In this document: positions 21,361-31,959 of the stretch, one piece after another
Position numbering within the stretch: position 1 is the stretch's first letter
Layout of the letters: each line of letters opens with the position of its first letter
Source of the DNA: Triatoma infestans
Taxonomy: Eukaryota; Arthropoda; Insecta; Hemiptera; Reduviidae
DNA length: 64,000 nt
Assembly: GCA_011037195.1 (NCBI GenBank)
Contig: JAAEAF010000667.1
Span: forward strand, 172,641-236,640
Direction: 5' to 3'
The notes under the pieces: model-generated
Seen by the model: the letters and a program-made list of their open reading frames with translations, nothing else
The model's database searches: none
Told to the model about the DNA's origin: nothing
Position numbers and translations under genes: made by a program

Positions 21361-21758
21361 TCTGGTGTGAAATACGCAAACGACTTTCTCTTACTCTTGT
21401 TAATACAATTATTTAGAAAATGGCCATTTTTTTGGAAACTTCAGATTTTACTCATTTGTACTAATTTGTGTTTGGAGGTAGTGAGGAGACAGGCAGTACC
21501 AACCCGGGAGGGAGGTAGAGAAGTGATTACCACCTTGCAGCCCACAGGAGCACACTAATAATATTGAACCAACCTTCCCAAATAAAATTTGAAATTTGAT
21601 GCCACCAATTTCGCAATACTGTCTAAAAATCTTGTTTTTTGTCTTCTTCTTTTTTTCATAAAATTTTCAAATAAAAGTGAGTACTGTCATTTTTGAGAAA
21701 ATTTCCAGTAACTCCAAAAATCTTTTCTGTAAAATGGCACTTCTGGTTAACCGATTTT
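21360..21758 (+). mobile_element. GTAAGAG-family copy, interrupted, plus strand
   Basis: Starts AAATCTGGTGTGAAATACGCAAACGACTTTCTCTTACTCTTG and ends AAAATGGCACTTCTGGTTAACCGATTTTTA, abutting the 3' terminus of the next, oppositely oriented copy at 21760. A segment at 21470-21560 (GAGGTAGTGAGGAGACAGGCAG..) is foreign to the family. Confidence 0.55.
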
Positions 21759-21944
21759 TACTTCCTCTTACTCCTAGTAAGAGGAAGTAATTGTAATCGT
21801 GTCAAATTGTCGATATCGAGTTTTCACCGGAAACATCCGTTTTGAGGTCCCCCTGAGTCCAAAAATGTGGTTTTTAGCAAATGGTGCGTGTGTTGGTGTG
21901 TGTGAACAGCATAGCTCAAAAATGAAAAACCGTAAAAAGTTAAA

Positions 21945-22070
21945 ACAGTAATGGACAATCTCTAGTTTTCTTATGCTTATGAATTTTGTGCATTGTATTG
22001 TGTGGTTTTTGTAAAGCATTTATCTTGAGTTTATTTGTGTTATTATTCCAATTTGGGAACTGTTGTTTTA
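21945..22070 (+). repeat. Gypsy LTR 3' fragment
   Basis: Matches 20440-20576 through TTGTGCATTGTATTGTGTGG and TTTGGGAACTGTTGTTTTA, with a 12-bp deletion relative to it. Homology stops at the shared TTTTA, which marks the probable LTR end. Confidence 0.65.
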
Positions 22071-22239
22071 GGTGTGCGGTTTTGCTGTTCAATTTGTGGG
22101 GTTATACTGTTTACATATTTATTAAAACGAATTTCAGTAAATAACATTCTTGTTTTATTTAGTGTTGAAAAACTTAAACTTTTGAAGAATATTAAAACCT
22201 GGGATCAGTAAGTACAATTTTATTTACTCATTTAAGATG

Positions 22240-22504
22240 GAGAAGTTGGAAAACAATTCTTTTATTAAAGCAAACATTTTAAACGCTAAACTAAAAACTA
22301 TTGTGACTTTTCCATCAGCTTGTTTATGGAGAAGAAGGTAACAGAAACAGAAGAAAAAGACTACATGAGTTTAAAGGTTTTAAATTTACGATGTATTCAC
22401 AAAAATATCAGGATAAAATTGACTGGTTTAAAGACAATTTAAAATTGGGTGATTTATTTACCATTTGCACTATTCTGGGTATAGATTTTGAAGGTTCACA
22501 GTAA
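22240..22504 (+). pseudogene. Possible Gypsy gag N-terminal remnant
   Basis: After the LTR and about 170 bp of leader, an ATG at about 22237 opens MEKLENNSFIKANILNAKL but stops at 22338. A neighbouring frame is open about 22364-22502, giving FKFTMYSQKYQDKIDWFKDN and LFTICTILGIDFEGS. The latter resembles the helix pair with LCxxLGIxxxGxK seen near the N-terminus of some Gag proteins. Position after an LTR supports gag; similarity alone is weak. Confidence 0.35.
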
Positions 22505-23372
22505 GAAATTTCGAAGACATTATTAGATAGCTTTGTGAACAGCATAGCTCAAAAATGAAAAACCGTAGAAAGTTGAAACTTGATATTCCGTTTAGTACCA
22601 CCTAGGCATCTGACTGTAGGTCATCTGTCAAAATCCCACAACCGGAAGTACCACTTCACTTGTTTGTTTTTTTTACTTTTTTACGTTTTTCTCAAAAATG
22701 GCTCCGACGATTTTTTTCAAACTTATTATCTCAACTACACATACAAAGAGCTACAACTTTAATTTGAAACATTACTCTGGAAAAATTCATTTAAGGGCAG
22801 TTACGGGGGAGTCGTGGAGTTAGGTTTTCATCTAAAGTGCTATTTCCGTTTATTAACCAATTCTATCAACTAAATAATATTAATTAGAATTGAATATGTT
22901 GATGAAATTCCGAGTTTGAAAAACGCGGATGGCCGGAAGTGCGTTTACTTTACAACTTTACTATAAATGATTTTTCCACTTTTTCGCGATTTTCTCAAAA
23001 ATGGCTGCGAAGATTTTCTTGATACGTATTGTATAGACTAAAAATACAAAGGTCTACAACTTTTATTTAAAACATTTCTCTAGGAAAATTCATTTAATGG
23101 CACTTCTAGGGGAGGGGTGGGGTTATGTTTTTCTCTAACGTGCTATCATAGTTGATTATACAATTCTATGATCCCAACAAAATTAATTAGAAATAAATAT
23201 ATGGCCAAAATTTCGAGTTTCAAGGAAATTAGTTAAGCGGAAGTGTGCTTTTACTGAACAGTTTTCCTAGTTTTCGTCGAATTTCATTAAATTTGGTACA
23301 CAAAGTATAAAATTTGTCAATTATTATTTTGAGAACTGGAGTAAGAGAAAGTTGTGTGAGTGTTTCTCACCG

Positions 23373-23945
23373 GTTTGTTGAGGGGGGGGTTGGAATTCTA
23401 TCAATGCTCCCAATGTGTAGTTTTTGATATTCATAAAAATTAATATTATGTAGGTGATAAAGCCATTACATAAATATATAATACTGAAATGGTACATTAG
23501 AGGAAAGCATAAAGGCTACTATTCCCCCAGAGTCCCCACCCAAAAACCAATTTTTCCGGGAAATGTTTTAAATAAAAGCGATTAATATTTATGTGTGTCG
23601 ATAGTATACGATGTTTTAACAAAATTTGTTGGAGCTGTTTTGTCTAGATTTTCTTGAAAAAATGAAAAAATCGTTTTAATAAAGCCGGACTTCCGGTTGA
23701 TGGATTTAGCCGGAAATCTTTATATTTAATGCGTTAGTTGTGCCTAAACGGAATATTAAATTTGAGCTTCCTGTGACTTCCGTTGTTGAGATATTCTGTT
23801 AACAACGCACACACACATTCCCTAGAAACATTTTCTTGGTATTTAGGGAATCCCAAAACATTGTATTTCCCATATAAACTTAGTTTCGAAAATCTGTGCA
23901 CGAATGCGTTACTTCCTCTTACTATGAGTAAGAGAAAGTAAAAAC
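23373..23945 (+). mobile_element. GTAAGAG-family copy, 3' half
   Basis: Module words (AAGCATAAAGGCTAC.., TTTTTCCGGGAAATGTTTTAAATAAAAG) lead to GACTTCCGGTTGATGGATTTAGCCGGAAATC, a short CACACACATTC tract, then ACTTCCTCTTACTATGAGTAAGAGAAAGTA ending about 23940. Confidence 0.65.
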
Positions 23946-24229
23946 CTTAAAGAATAAGTTGAGCAAGTCTGGTTGAAAACTTAGCTCGCGGTTATTAAGA
24001 TTGAAGTTTGTCCTAAAAAGAAAAAGTTGACATAATTTTTATTATATAAGTTTTCCGCGAGCAACTGGGAACAAATTTAATGGTTCAATGATATAAACTT
24101 TTCCTGGGTAAGATGGTGAAGATTATTACAGTTACTAAAACAAAATTAGTAAAAAAAAAAAAAATGTAAGTTTTCTTTCTTTATTTTAAACAAAATTTGA
24201 AATTAATAAGTTTCCGTTGAATTTTCCAT

Positions 24230-24768
24230 TTTCTTTTTATTCTTTTTACGTTTTGAGGTCCCCTGAGTCCAGGAAAAAAAGAAATAAAGTTTCTTAAAAA
24301 ATGGACTTTGTGTGGTAGATGTGTGTATACACATCGAAAACGTAAAATCGCGGAAAGTTTAAACTTGACATAGATATTCATCAAGGAATCAGACCGGAAG
24401 TTATCTGTTAAAATTCCTCAAACGGAAGTATCACTTAACTGACATGGATTTTTCAGTTTTTCTTCAAAATTGAAATTCTAGTAATGTTTCTAATGTATTT
24501 TTAAAGAACACTCCACACAAAAAAAAAAATCAATTTTGCCGGGAAAAATGGTTGAATATCAAGTATTTTATATGTGTAGGTAGTACGCGGAAGTTTTAAA
24601 GAAAACCACTAGACAAAACTGTTTTCAACAAAATCGCGAAAAAGTGAAAAATAATAATATTCAGTAAAGTCGCATTTCCGGTTGATGGATTTAACCCGAC
24701 GAAACTTTCGCGGTGGTATTACCTAAACGGAATAGCAAGTTTTGAGCTCATTTTTGAGAGATTTTGTT

Positions 24769-24801
<33 letters not shown>

Positions 24802-24935
24802 ACGAACAACATTCGTTAAAAACAATTTTTTTTCGTATTTAGGGAGACCTCCAAATATGTACTTCCGGTGGAAACACAAATTTCGAAAATTTGTCATGAT
24901 ATCGTAATACTTCCCGTAAGAGTAAGTAATTAAAG
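24230..24935 (+). mobile_element. GTAAGAG-family pieces, both orientations
   Basis: 24250-24440 is minus-oriented 3' sequence (TTTTGAGGTCCCCTGAGTCCAGG, GTCAAAATTCCTCAAACGGAAGTATCAC). From about 24480 plus-oriented module and 3' sequence follow: (CA)n at 24770-24797, GGAGACCTCCAAATATGTACTTCCGG, and TCATGATATCGTAATACTTCCCGTAAGAG at the end. Confidence 0.55.
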
Positions 24936-24984
24936 AGAGACCCGCTGCTATTCTAATTAATTCAATTTAATTATCCCCGGGTTT

Positions 24985-25145
24985 TCGCCCTTAGATTTTC
25001 TCTTCCTAGGAGCCTCTACAGCTTACTGTCCTGTAACGTGAAGTGTTATCTGTAACGAGAGAGCCGGTCTTGGAAGCCGGCAGTATCAGAAGACCCCGGA
25101 CGTTAATGACTATAGGTGTTGACGCGCCTTAAATTAAAAAAAAGA
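24985..25145 (+). mobile_element. tRNA-derived SINE, family S1, 5'-truncated
   Basis: Starts in the box B region (CCCGGGTTTTCGCCC) and continues with the family body CCTTAGATTTTCTCTTCCTAGGAGCCTC, TAACGAGAGAGCCG, GTTGACGCGCCTTAAATTAAAAAAAAG. The tRNA-like head is missing. Related copies with intact heads are at 27077, 31516, 45734 and 59456. Confidence 0.7.
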
Positions 25146-25189
25146 AAATTAAATCAATTAAGTAAAAAAAAAACTAAAGTAATGCCTAT

Positions 25190-25372
25190 TTTTTCAGGCG
25201 GGCTTAACGTCCAATTACCAATTAGGTGTCGTGGACGGGGGCGGAAGCAACTACATTACCATTATCATTTGTTAAATGAATATAAAATTTATAAAGTTAT
25301 ACGTGGGACTCGAACTGGAGTCCTCTCACTTACAAGTCCGCTCATAACCACTACACCAACACCCCGCCCCTA
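25190..25372 (-). mobile_element. tRNA-related SINE or tRNA pseudogene, minus strand
   Basis: On the minus strand a Pol III box A-like TTGGTGTAGTGGTTATGAGCG (25359-25339) and box B AGTTCGAGTCC (25316-25306) are spaced as in tRNAs. The head is not a clean cloverleaf. The rest (to about 25190) is unlike family S1, so this is a different tRNA-derived element or a diverged tRNA pseudogene. Confidence 0.55.
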
Positions 25373-25439
25373 AATTAAATTAATTATTGAATTTAATAAA
25401 ATAGAATTAAATTAATTTGTGATAGTGGTAAACACCTCA

Positions 25440-26320
25440 AAGTGAGAACCCTTATTCAGAACCCACAAAAAATAAAACCTGAGTAGGCATATTAAGTGTC
25501 AGGGAACAATAAGCGTTCACATAATGTGTGATGTGCAGTTTTCTTGTTCCTAAGCAACCATAGCCACAGGGTGAGCAAGATCTCTCCCTCTGTATGCGTT
25601 CTATTTCATACACGATAGTAAAAGATAAAGGAGAAATAGAAAGAAAGAACAAAAAAAAAATAATAATCTTTTGGCTGAAAATTTTCCATTGTATTAAGGA
25701 CTTTTATAATTACCCACAATGCTATTCACCATTCTACAATAGGCCCCCTTTCTTCTTCTGCTTCTTACAAAACATATAAGGCTGTTGTGTAATAATAAAA
25801 AAAAAAAAAATCTAATAAAAAACCGAAGACTTGTGGACACACATGGATGACACAAAAGAACGCATTATGTAGAACATTAATATAGGAAGAAAGGAAGAAG
25901 TGAGAATTTCGACGTAGAGTGGCTGCGAGAGGAGGTGCGGGACGGAGTGCAGGCACTATGAATACTGAATTGGCCATTTTCAAAATGAATTAGGTGTTTT
26001 TTTTTTATGTGAACGCGTCTTCTTGTACGACTTTACGCTTGATGAAAGAAGAAAGAATGAGAGAAAGAAAAGAAAGCCCCTTTCTTTTGAAAAGAGCAAG
26101 AAGAAGCAAAATGTCGAAAGGTTAATGCAGAAGGACAAAAGTTTAGTTTCTTTTTTCTTGGCCAAACAATAGAATATCTTGCTTTTAAAAAGAGTTTTTT
26201 AGAGGCTTAGCTATCGTACAGTACACCATGTCAAGAGTTCCTTTTTAAGTTAACCCACTTGTTTTTAAGTCCACTGATTAGCTATTTAGCTTCTCCAGAG
26301 CTTTTGTAGGGGAAAAAAAT
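25440..26320. other. No recognised gene
   Basis: Mixed composition with A-rich and GAAAGAAAG purine tracts (26040-26110). Short frames only. No motif was recognised. Confidence 0.35.
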
Positions 26321-26325
26321 ATCTG

Positions 26326-26660
26326 ATATGAAACACTCACACGACTTTCTCTTACTGCAGTTAATGCAATCATAAAATGGACCAATTTTTCTCTTTAAAC
26401 TTCGTTATATTTTTCATTTGCCGAAAGTGGTATAATGTAGACCAAAGGTTAGGAATTTTTTCCCACAATCTTATTATCAGATCCCATGGTTGTACTTAAA
26501 CGAAATATTAAGTTTTGAACTTCATTCGTGATTTTTTTTTCGTTTTTGAGTTATGCTGACCACACACACATACACAGATACACACACACACACAAACGAT
26601 CAATTTCTAAAAATAAAAAAAATTTCACACTTCAAATGGGGGTCTCAAAGCATGAGTATT
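26326..26660 (+). mobile_element. GTAAGAG-family 5' and 3' pieces joined
   Basis: 5' end ATCTGATATGAAACACTCACACGACTTTCTCTTACTGCAG, then a jump into the 3' part (AGATCCCATGGTTGTACTTAAACGAAATATTAAG) and a (CA)n tract at 26561-26595. The internal modules are deleted. Confidence 0.6.
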
Positions 26661-27060
26661 CTGGAGGATTGGGTCTGTTGTGTTGGGATTGGCAACTCGG
26701 TACGCTTGTGCATAATCGTGTGAATGTGCTATAAATAGGTCTTATTTTAGTTTTAGGTCACCACATTAGTTTAATTGTGCGCAAGAGAAATATGCCTATT
26801 TAGTCGTGAATGTATTTATTCGTATGACCATATTTATTGGGATGCGTGTATGTATTAGGATGAACATTTTATAATCGTGAGTATATTTATTAGGATGAAT
26901 GTGTTATACGTATGAGTGTATTTATTGGGATGTCTCAGTTATTGGTGAGTTAAAATACAAATGTAGTATAAATAGTTTGATTTTAGTTTTAGGTTTAGAC
27001 AATCAAAAAATTCGAGAAAAGTTCGGTACCCCGCCTCTTAAATTTAATATAGTAAGTACA
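26661..27060. other. No recognised gene; short TTTATT(G/A)GGATG repeats
   Basis: Imperfect tandem words TATTTATTGGGATG, TATTAGGATGAA and TTTATTAGGATGAATG recur between 26805 and 26935. Origin unknown. Confidence 0.4.
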
Positions 27061-27067
27061 TAGGTAA

Positions 27068-27335
27068 CATAGACATTTTTTTTTTTTTTTAATCTAAGGC
27101 GCATTAGCCTTAGATTTTTTAACATCTATGGTCATTAGTGCCGTAACCTTCTAGTGCACTGCTGGCCTCCGGACAGTGTTCTCTCGCTACAGACAACATT
27201 GTCCATCACCGGACAGTGAGCTGTAGAGGCTCCTAGGAAGAAAAAATCTAAGGGTAGGACTGGACTCGAACCCGGGACCTCCACGTGGGAGTCCAATGCG
27301 CTAACCACTTAGCTAATCCCTCCCCTCATAGACAT
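27068..27335 (-). mobile_element. tRNA-derived SINE, family S1, with 9-bp duplication
   Basis: Minus strand, body 27077-27326. Box A TTAGCTAAGTGG (27316-27305) and box B GGTTCGAGTCC (27272-27262) form a Pol III promoter. A body of about 150 bp and an A-rich tail (T-tract at 27076-27090) follow. CATAGACAT occurs on both sides (27068-27076 and 27327-27335) as target-site duplication. The 3' end carries an unusual 10-bp palindrome (see separate entry). Appears full length; transcription would need a partner LINE for movement. Confidence 0.85.
27091..27116. repeat. Perfect 10-bp hairpin at SINE 3' end
   Basis: AATCTAAGGC, loop GCATTA, GCCTTAGATT. Other S1 copies have only GCGCCTTAAATT here, so this copy gained an inverted extension before its tail. 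Confidence 0.85.
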
Positions 27336-27429
27336 ATTATAGTAGGCAATTTATTTATGACTAAGACAATGTTTTGCTATGTTTAGCCAGTATAGTGTCA
27401 ATTTAAGATAAATATCAGTTGCCAATGAA

Positions 27430-28870
27430 CTTAGATGATAGATAGATAGATAATATTTTATTGTTTAAGATAAACTTGTACAATGAGTCTGGTATATACA
27501 ATTTTACATATTAAGAAAAAAAAAGAAAAAAAAAAAGTAAATTATGAAAAACAGAACAGAAACAAAATAAACAATTCTTCTGAAAAAGATACATACTGTA
27601 ACATTAAAATAATAATAATATTAATAAATAAGAAATGAACCAATCTTTTTAACATAAAACCAAGAGTACAGACTTAACAGTAATAATGAGACAGTATCCA
27701 GAGATAAAACACCTTTACATTTTTTTATTTGGTTCTTAAGTGGTTTTTCTAATGGTGTTTAAGATAAACAAAAACAAAGAATTTATTTTTTGAATGCTGT
27801 CTAAATTCAGCAAGCGATTTAATTGGGCGTCACTCTCAGATTCTGTTAAATAGTGTTTTAAAAACTTTTCACGGTTACTATAGTTAGCCTGACATTCTAC
27901 CAACAGATGATGCAACGGATTTAAAATTATTTGTTGACAAATTGGGCAGTCTTGATCGGATGTTATGTTGAGGAGAGAACCTTTGAAGAACAATTTTATC
28001 ATATTGTCACCACTGAGCCTCAGTTGACTAACTATTCTTAATTTTTCGAAGTTAATGTTGTATTTCAAATAGGTTTGTGGTTGGTAATAGTTGAAGTCAG
28101 TTACACATCTGTAGGTGGAACTAAATTTTGAATTAAGAGCCCGATCTATATCTGTACTAAGTGAGGTGTTTAGTAGTTTATCAACGACATCATTTGAAAT
28201 AAAATCACTGCCCATTGTATGAAAGATATGTACGTCACCTAATGATTCCCCCCAGGATCTAACCATTGACACCCAGTTGTATTCATTGCTATAATGATCA
28301 TTGGTATCCAGGGAGCATAAAGATCTGAAACATTGTTTCGAAAGCCTATTTTCAGGAAGAGAAAGTAATTTTATCCAATAATTAATGGTTCTTTTAAAAA
28401 CAAACGAACTTAACGGAGCTCTACCAGTTTCAAGCCTTATCATGTAGTGAGGGGTATACTGTGGCCAGTAAAATAAACTTTTTAGAAATTTAGTTTGTGC
28501 TGTTTCCAACACATCCAAATACCTTAAAGCCCACACCTCAGAACAGTATAAAGTTGTTGATGCTACCATAGAGTCAAATAGAGCCATTTTTGTTTCCCAA
28601 GCGTCGCTTTTGCTCTGTATTAAAATGTCCCTAACTTTAGCGCCGGCTATTACCGACTTTTGTAGAAAGAAATCTGAAGCGGCTTTAAATTTTCCACTCG
28701 CAGAAAAGGGGACTCCCAGATAAATATAGCTTTTACAATAATCTAACTTTAAACCCCTATAAAACAGCGGCTTCAATCGCTTTAATCTGGGTGACTTATG
28801 GAACACTAAAACTTTTGTTTTTTGGGAATGTATTGATAAACACTTATTAGAACACTTATGACCTTAGATG
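27430..28870 (-). mobile_element. 5'-truncated LINE, family L-C, with (ATCT)n tail
   Basis: Minus-strand element: coding part 28806-27736, about 290 bp of A/T-rich 3' UTR, and a terminal tail of TATC units at 27438-27452 after AATAAAATATT. CTTAGATG at 27430-27437 and 28863-28870 is a candidate 8-bp target-site duplication; it is short and may be chance. Confidence 0.75.
27736..28806 (-). pseudogene. LINE ORF2 thumb and zinc-knuckle tail, 356-codon open frame
   Basis: The frame starts inside the reverse transcriptase just after the active site and runs uninterrupted to its stop. YIYLGVPFSASGKF (residues about 29-42) is the conserved YLG-x-x-FS-x-xG block of CR1/L2/RTE-like LINEs. Next come LYCSEVWALRYLDVLETAQT (the LYGxEVW...E-x-x-Q motif) and, near residue 286, a zinc knuckle C-x2-C-x7-H-x3-H type (CPICQQIILNPLHHLLVEC). 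No RNase H is visible. An intact frame of this length suggests relatively recent insertion. The polymerase core and endonuclease are missing, so the copy is not autonomous. The exact clade needs a phylogeny. Confidence 0.8.
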
Positions 28871-29540
28871 TTTTGCACCTAAAAAAAAATAAATGTGTAT
28901 CCGATGAGAATTCAATTTCAGAAATTTGATAGGATCGCAATACTTACTTCTTTTTTAGAAATAATTCGAGCCATTTTTCGAGGAAAATTGGGAAAAATAA
29001 CAAATCAATGGACAGTTTATAGATAGATACCTATATAGGTATAAAGATATCTTTAGTTTGTGTAATTATAGCTACTTCCATTTAAGCTGGTTCCTGGTTT
29101 TGGACTGTATTAAACTGGGAATCATTAAAGAAAAGAAAAATACTCTTTTAGAAAAAAAACAATATTCCTTTAAATGATTCTCCATATCTTCAACGACTTT
29201 CTATATATTAAAGCCTTGAAAAAGACACGAAACTCTGTCAAAACGTTGGCATAATTGAATGTTTCTTTCTTGGCTGATCAAATTCCCTTATAACACTAAA
29301 CGTTACATTCAAAAGACACTGCAACGAGCAGTGCGCAAACAATCAGGAAATTCATATTTTTCCACTTTGGCGGATTTTTTGACTAAAATAATCGTGTCTC
29401 ATTTGATGCTGGTACCAAAACCAGGAGGAACACCAAGTTTCATGCTACATCCGGCGATGTTTTCACATTTTTGGGAATATTTTGTTCACAAACTAAAACA
29501 GTTCACTAAAACATTTTAATTCATAATGAGTGGCTGGCTA
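28871..29540. other. Interval with a Penelope-like motif remnant
   Basis: 28880-29170 has GTAAGAG-like words (ATCCGATGAGAATTCAATTTCAG, TCGCAATACTTACTTC). At 29209-29250 AGCCTTGAAAAAGACACGAAACTCTGTCAAAACGTTGGCAT resembles a decayed hammerhead-like motif, also seen at 51831-51868. An 86-codon plus frame at 29259-29519 matches nothing I recognise. Confidence 0.4.
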
Positions 29541-30460
29541 TAAAGGCCAAATCTATTGTGGAGGGTGCCCTTAGTTTTGTAATGCTTGTAAACAGAATGT
29601 TGCCCTCATCTTTAATGTTGTATTTGCACACTACAAATGTACAATAAATAGTTAGCGAGGGGGTCATTGTGTGTCTGTCTATGCTAACCATAATTAAATC
29701 CAGTTTCACTCTCTTAAAAATAATTTTAGAAATCTAAGTACACTTATAAATATTAATCTGTCACTAATTTCTGTCAAAATAACTCTTAATATTGACACCA
29801 AATATTATTTTCATCATATTTTGGTGAAATAATGCCATCTGCTGAGCGTGCTTTTAGTGTGTATAAAATGAATCCTTATATTATATCGTCTTCATAGGCG
29901 TAAGTTAATTTATGAAATTGCCAACAAAAGGTTTTAATATAGGGTTATCTTCTTAATAAGAAGTTAGAACAGCTGTTTTTTTTTATTTAGTTTTTTTTTT
30001 ATATAATTTTTTTTTACCTAATTTAAGTATATATATTACAGTAGACTGTGATGAAATGAAAGTTTTCATACTAAGTAAAATAATTTTTGATAATCTACTC
30101 TCTCAGAGAGAAAGACGCGCGCTCTCTTTCTGCTATATATATATATATGCAATATACCTGCTTGCTTTCTCGTTAGCCATCTGGTGCCTTGTTATACTGG
30201 AAATTTCAACAAAATTGAACCTATCATTTCTTTATTTCACTTCACGATTAAGGCTAAACAAGAAAGGGAGAGAGTGAGAGAGAAACTTGACCATTATCTC
30301 CGCCAGGGGGTTATTTCATTAAAAAACAAAAAATCATTAATTCTTTTCCCAGGGGGGGGGCGGCTTCAAACCGTGAAATTAAAATTTATTTATCAATAAC
30401 GTCAACTAACTGTTGCCGTTAATATAATTAATTCAATTTTTTACTCCCCCCCCCTCTTTC
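29541..30460. other. AT-rich interval, no recognised gene
   Basis: Contains T-tracts, a TCTCTCAGAGAGAAAGACGCGCGCTCTCTTTC segment near 30100 that is partly self-complementary, a (TA)n run, and a G-run at 30352-30360. No coding or repeat-family assignment. Confidence 0.35.
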
Positions 30461-30464
30461 TGGC

Positions 30465-31480
30465 AAAAAGGAAGTATTGCGATCATGTCAAATTTTCGAA
30501 AATCATTTTTCACCGGAAATACTAGACTAGAAATAGACCAAGAACAAAATATGTTTTATCGAATAATCTGCTAGCGTCTCAATATTTCCGTCGCATTAGT
30601 AAGAGAAAGACATTATTGATTTTAAATTAAGAATAATATAAAAATAAAGTTTAACGGTTTGATAAATATTCTTTGCTGTCTTTATTTATAATAATAATAA
30701 TAATAATAATAAACAATACGTTAAAGAAACAATATTATAAATTAAAAAAAAAAAAGAAACACCAAATAATAATGTTATTTTAGTTAGTAAAAACTTTTGT
30801 TACAAAAGTCCATAAAAATTTATCTTAAACTTTTGACCTATTGTTATTATAGCTATAAACATTTTTATGACCCATATTAATGTTTTATCCGTTTTTTTGT
30901 TTTTTTCTAAATTGAAAAAAGAAAGAATTTTTTTTTTCATTCACCAAAGAATATAAAAATGAAATAAAAATTAACTTTCCAATTATTTGAAATTTCTTAC
31001 ATAATAAAAAATCTACGATTGATGAATAACAAATGTTTGGGTATTTTTTTTTGTTCTTTTTTTTAATTTTTCCTATTTGAAAGATGGTATCCCATTTTGT
31101 TGAAGGTGTGTGGTCTTTGATTTTTCCAGGGAAAAGTGATTTTTCGTTGGGGAGTTCTGTGGGAACGGTTATGCTAGATTTAAATACTACAGTAAGTTCA
31201 GTGCAATGTATGGTATTGTCGTCAACTATATATATACTATTAAGGAAAATTGGTAGTATTCCTATTAGGAAATATTGCTAGTATTCCAAGTTTGAAGAAA
31301 ATCGGTTTACCGGGAAGTGCGACTTTTTAGGATGAAAGTTTTGATTTTTTTTTAGAATTTTCTCGGAAACGGGTACAAAGATTTTCTTTAAAAAAACTTT
31401 GAATCTGCTCTGCACAGATAAAATTCATTAACATTTACTTAAAAGGTAAGTTTTTGTGGATAAACTATTTCTTAGGCAAT
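30465..31480. mobile_element. GTAAGAG-family fragments in AT-rich DNA
   Basis: 30470-30610 resembles a minus-oriented 3' end (GGAAGTATTGCGATCATGTCAAATTTTCG, TCACCGGAAATAC). 31270-31440 holds module words (TTCCAAGTTTGAAGAAAATCGGTTTACCGGGAAGTGCGAC, TTTTCTCGGAAACGGGTACAAAGATTTTC). In between is simple AT-rich sequence including (AAT)n at 30690-30712. Confidence 0.5.
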
Positions 31481-31502
31481 TCTGCGGAATTTTTGGACGT
31501 TA

Positions 31503-31766
31503 AATTATAAATGAAGTGGAGGGATTAGCTAAGTGGTTAGTGCGTTGGACTCCTACGCGGAGGTCCTGGGTTTTAGTTCAGTGCTACCCTTAGATTTCTT
31601 TCTTCCTAGCTGTACAACAGCAGAACTGCTCAGTGTTGGACAGTGTTGACGACTGTAGCGAGAGAACACTGTCCGGAAGCCGTCAGTGCACTGAGAAGGC
31701 GCCGGGCGCTAATGACCATAGATGTTGGCGCGCCTTAAATTTAAACGAAAAAAAAATTACAAATGA
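31503..31766 (+). mobile_element. tRNA-derived SINE, family S1, with 13-bp duplication
   Basis: Body 31516-31753: head GGAGGGATTAGCTAAGTGG, degenerate box B GGTTTTAGTTC, body words CCTTAGATTTCTTTCTTCCTAG, TAGCGAGAGAACACTGTCC and GTTGGCGCGCCTTAAATTTAAAC, then an A-tail. Target-site duplication AAATTATAAATGA (31503-31515) / AAATTACAAATGA (31754-31766), one difference. Confidence 0.85.
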
Positions 31767-31959
31767 TATTTGTGTTCCTTCAATTTCGTTTATTCCTTCC
31801 GATTATCTTTTTCTTAGGTTTCCATCTTGGGAAGATTAGTTAAGAATGCGTCCGTCTAGTGTCATACCTGATAATTACCTCAGGTGTTGCACGAACATCC
31901 AGCATGGATGTAGGTCTGTCTGGAAGTTGCGGTCTTTTTTGAGACAGAATAGGATTTGA

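Larger units (their letters stand above)
21902..22574. repeat. 40-bp direct repeats flanking the Gypsy insert
   Basis: GTGAACAGCATAGCTCAAAA.. at 21902-21941 recurs at 22535-22574 with one difference. The repeated bases are normal element sequence present once in other copies (for example 43152-43191), so the duplication arose with the insert. Confidence 0.75.
21760..23372 (-). mobile_element. GTAAGAG-family copy with Gypsy insert, minus strand
   Basis: From 3' hairpin CTTCCTCTTACTCCTAGTAAGAGGAAG (21760-21788) to 5' end GTAAGAGAAAGTTGTGTGAGTG..CACCGG at 23372. Two internal modules start CTCAAAAATGGCTCCGACGATTT (22693) and CTCAAAAATGGCTGCGAAGATTT (22993), giving a 300-bp period. A foreign block, 21942-22534, holds Gypsy LTR and gag-like sequence and is bracketed by a 40-bp direct repeat of the element itself. 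Confidence 0.75.

Noticed and set aside
26805..26935. A satellite array of TTTATT(G/A)GGATG words
   Set aside because: Spacing is irregular and only about four imperfect words occur, so a tandem satellite is not supported.
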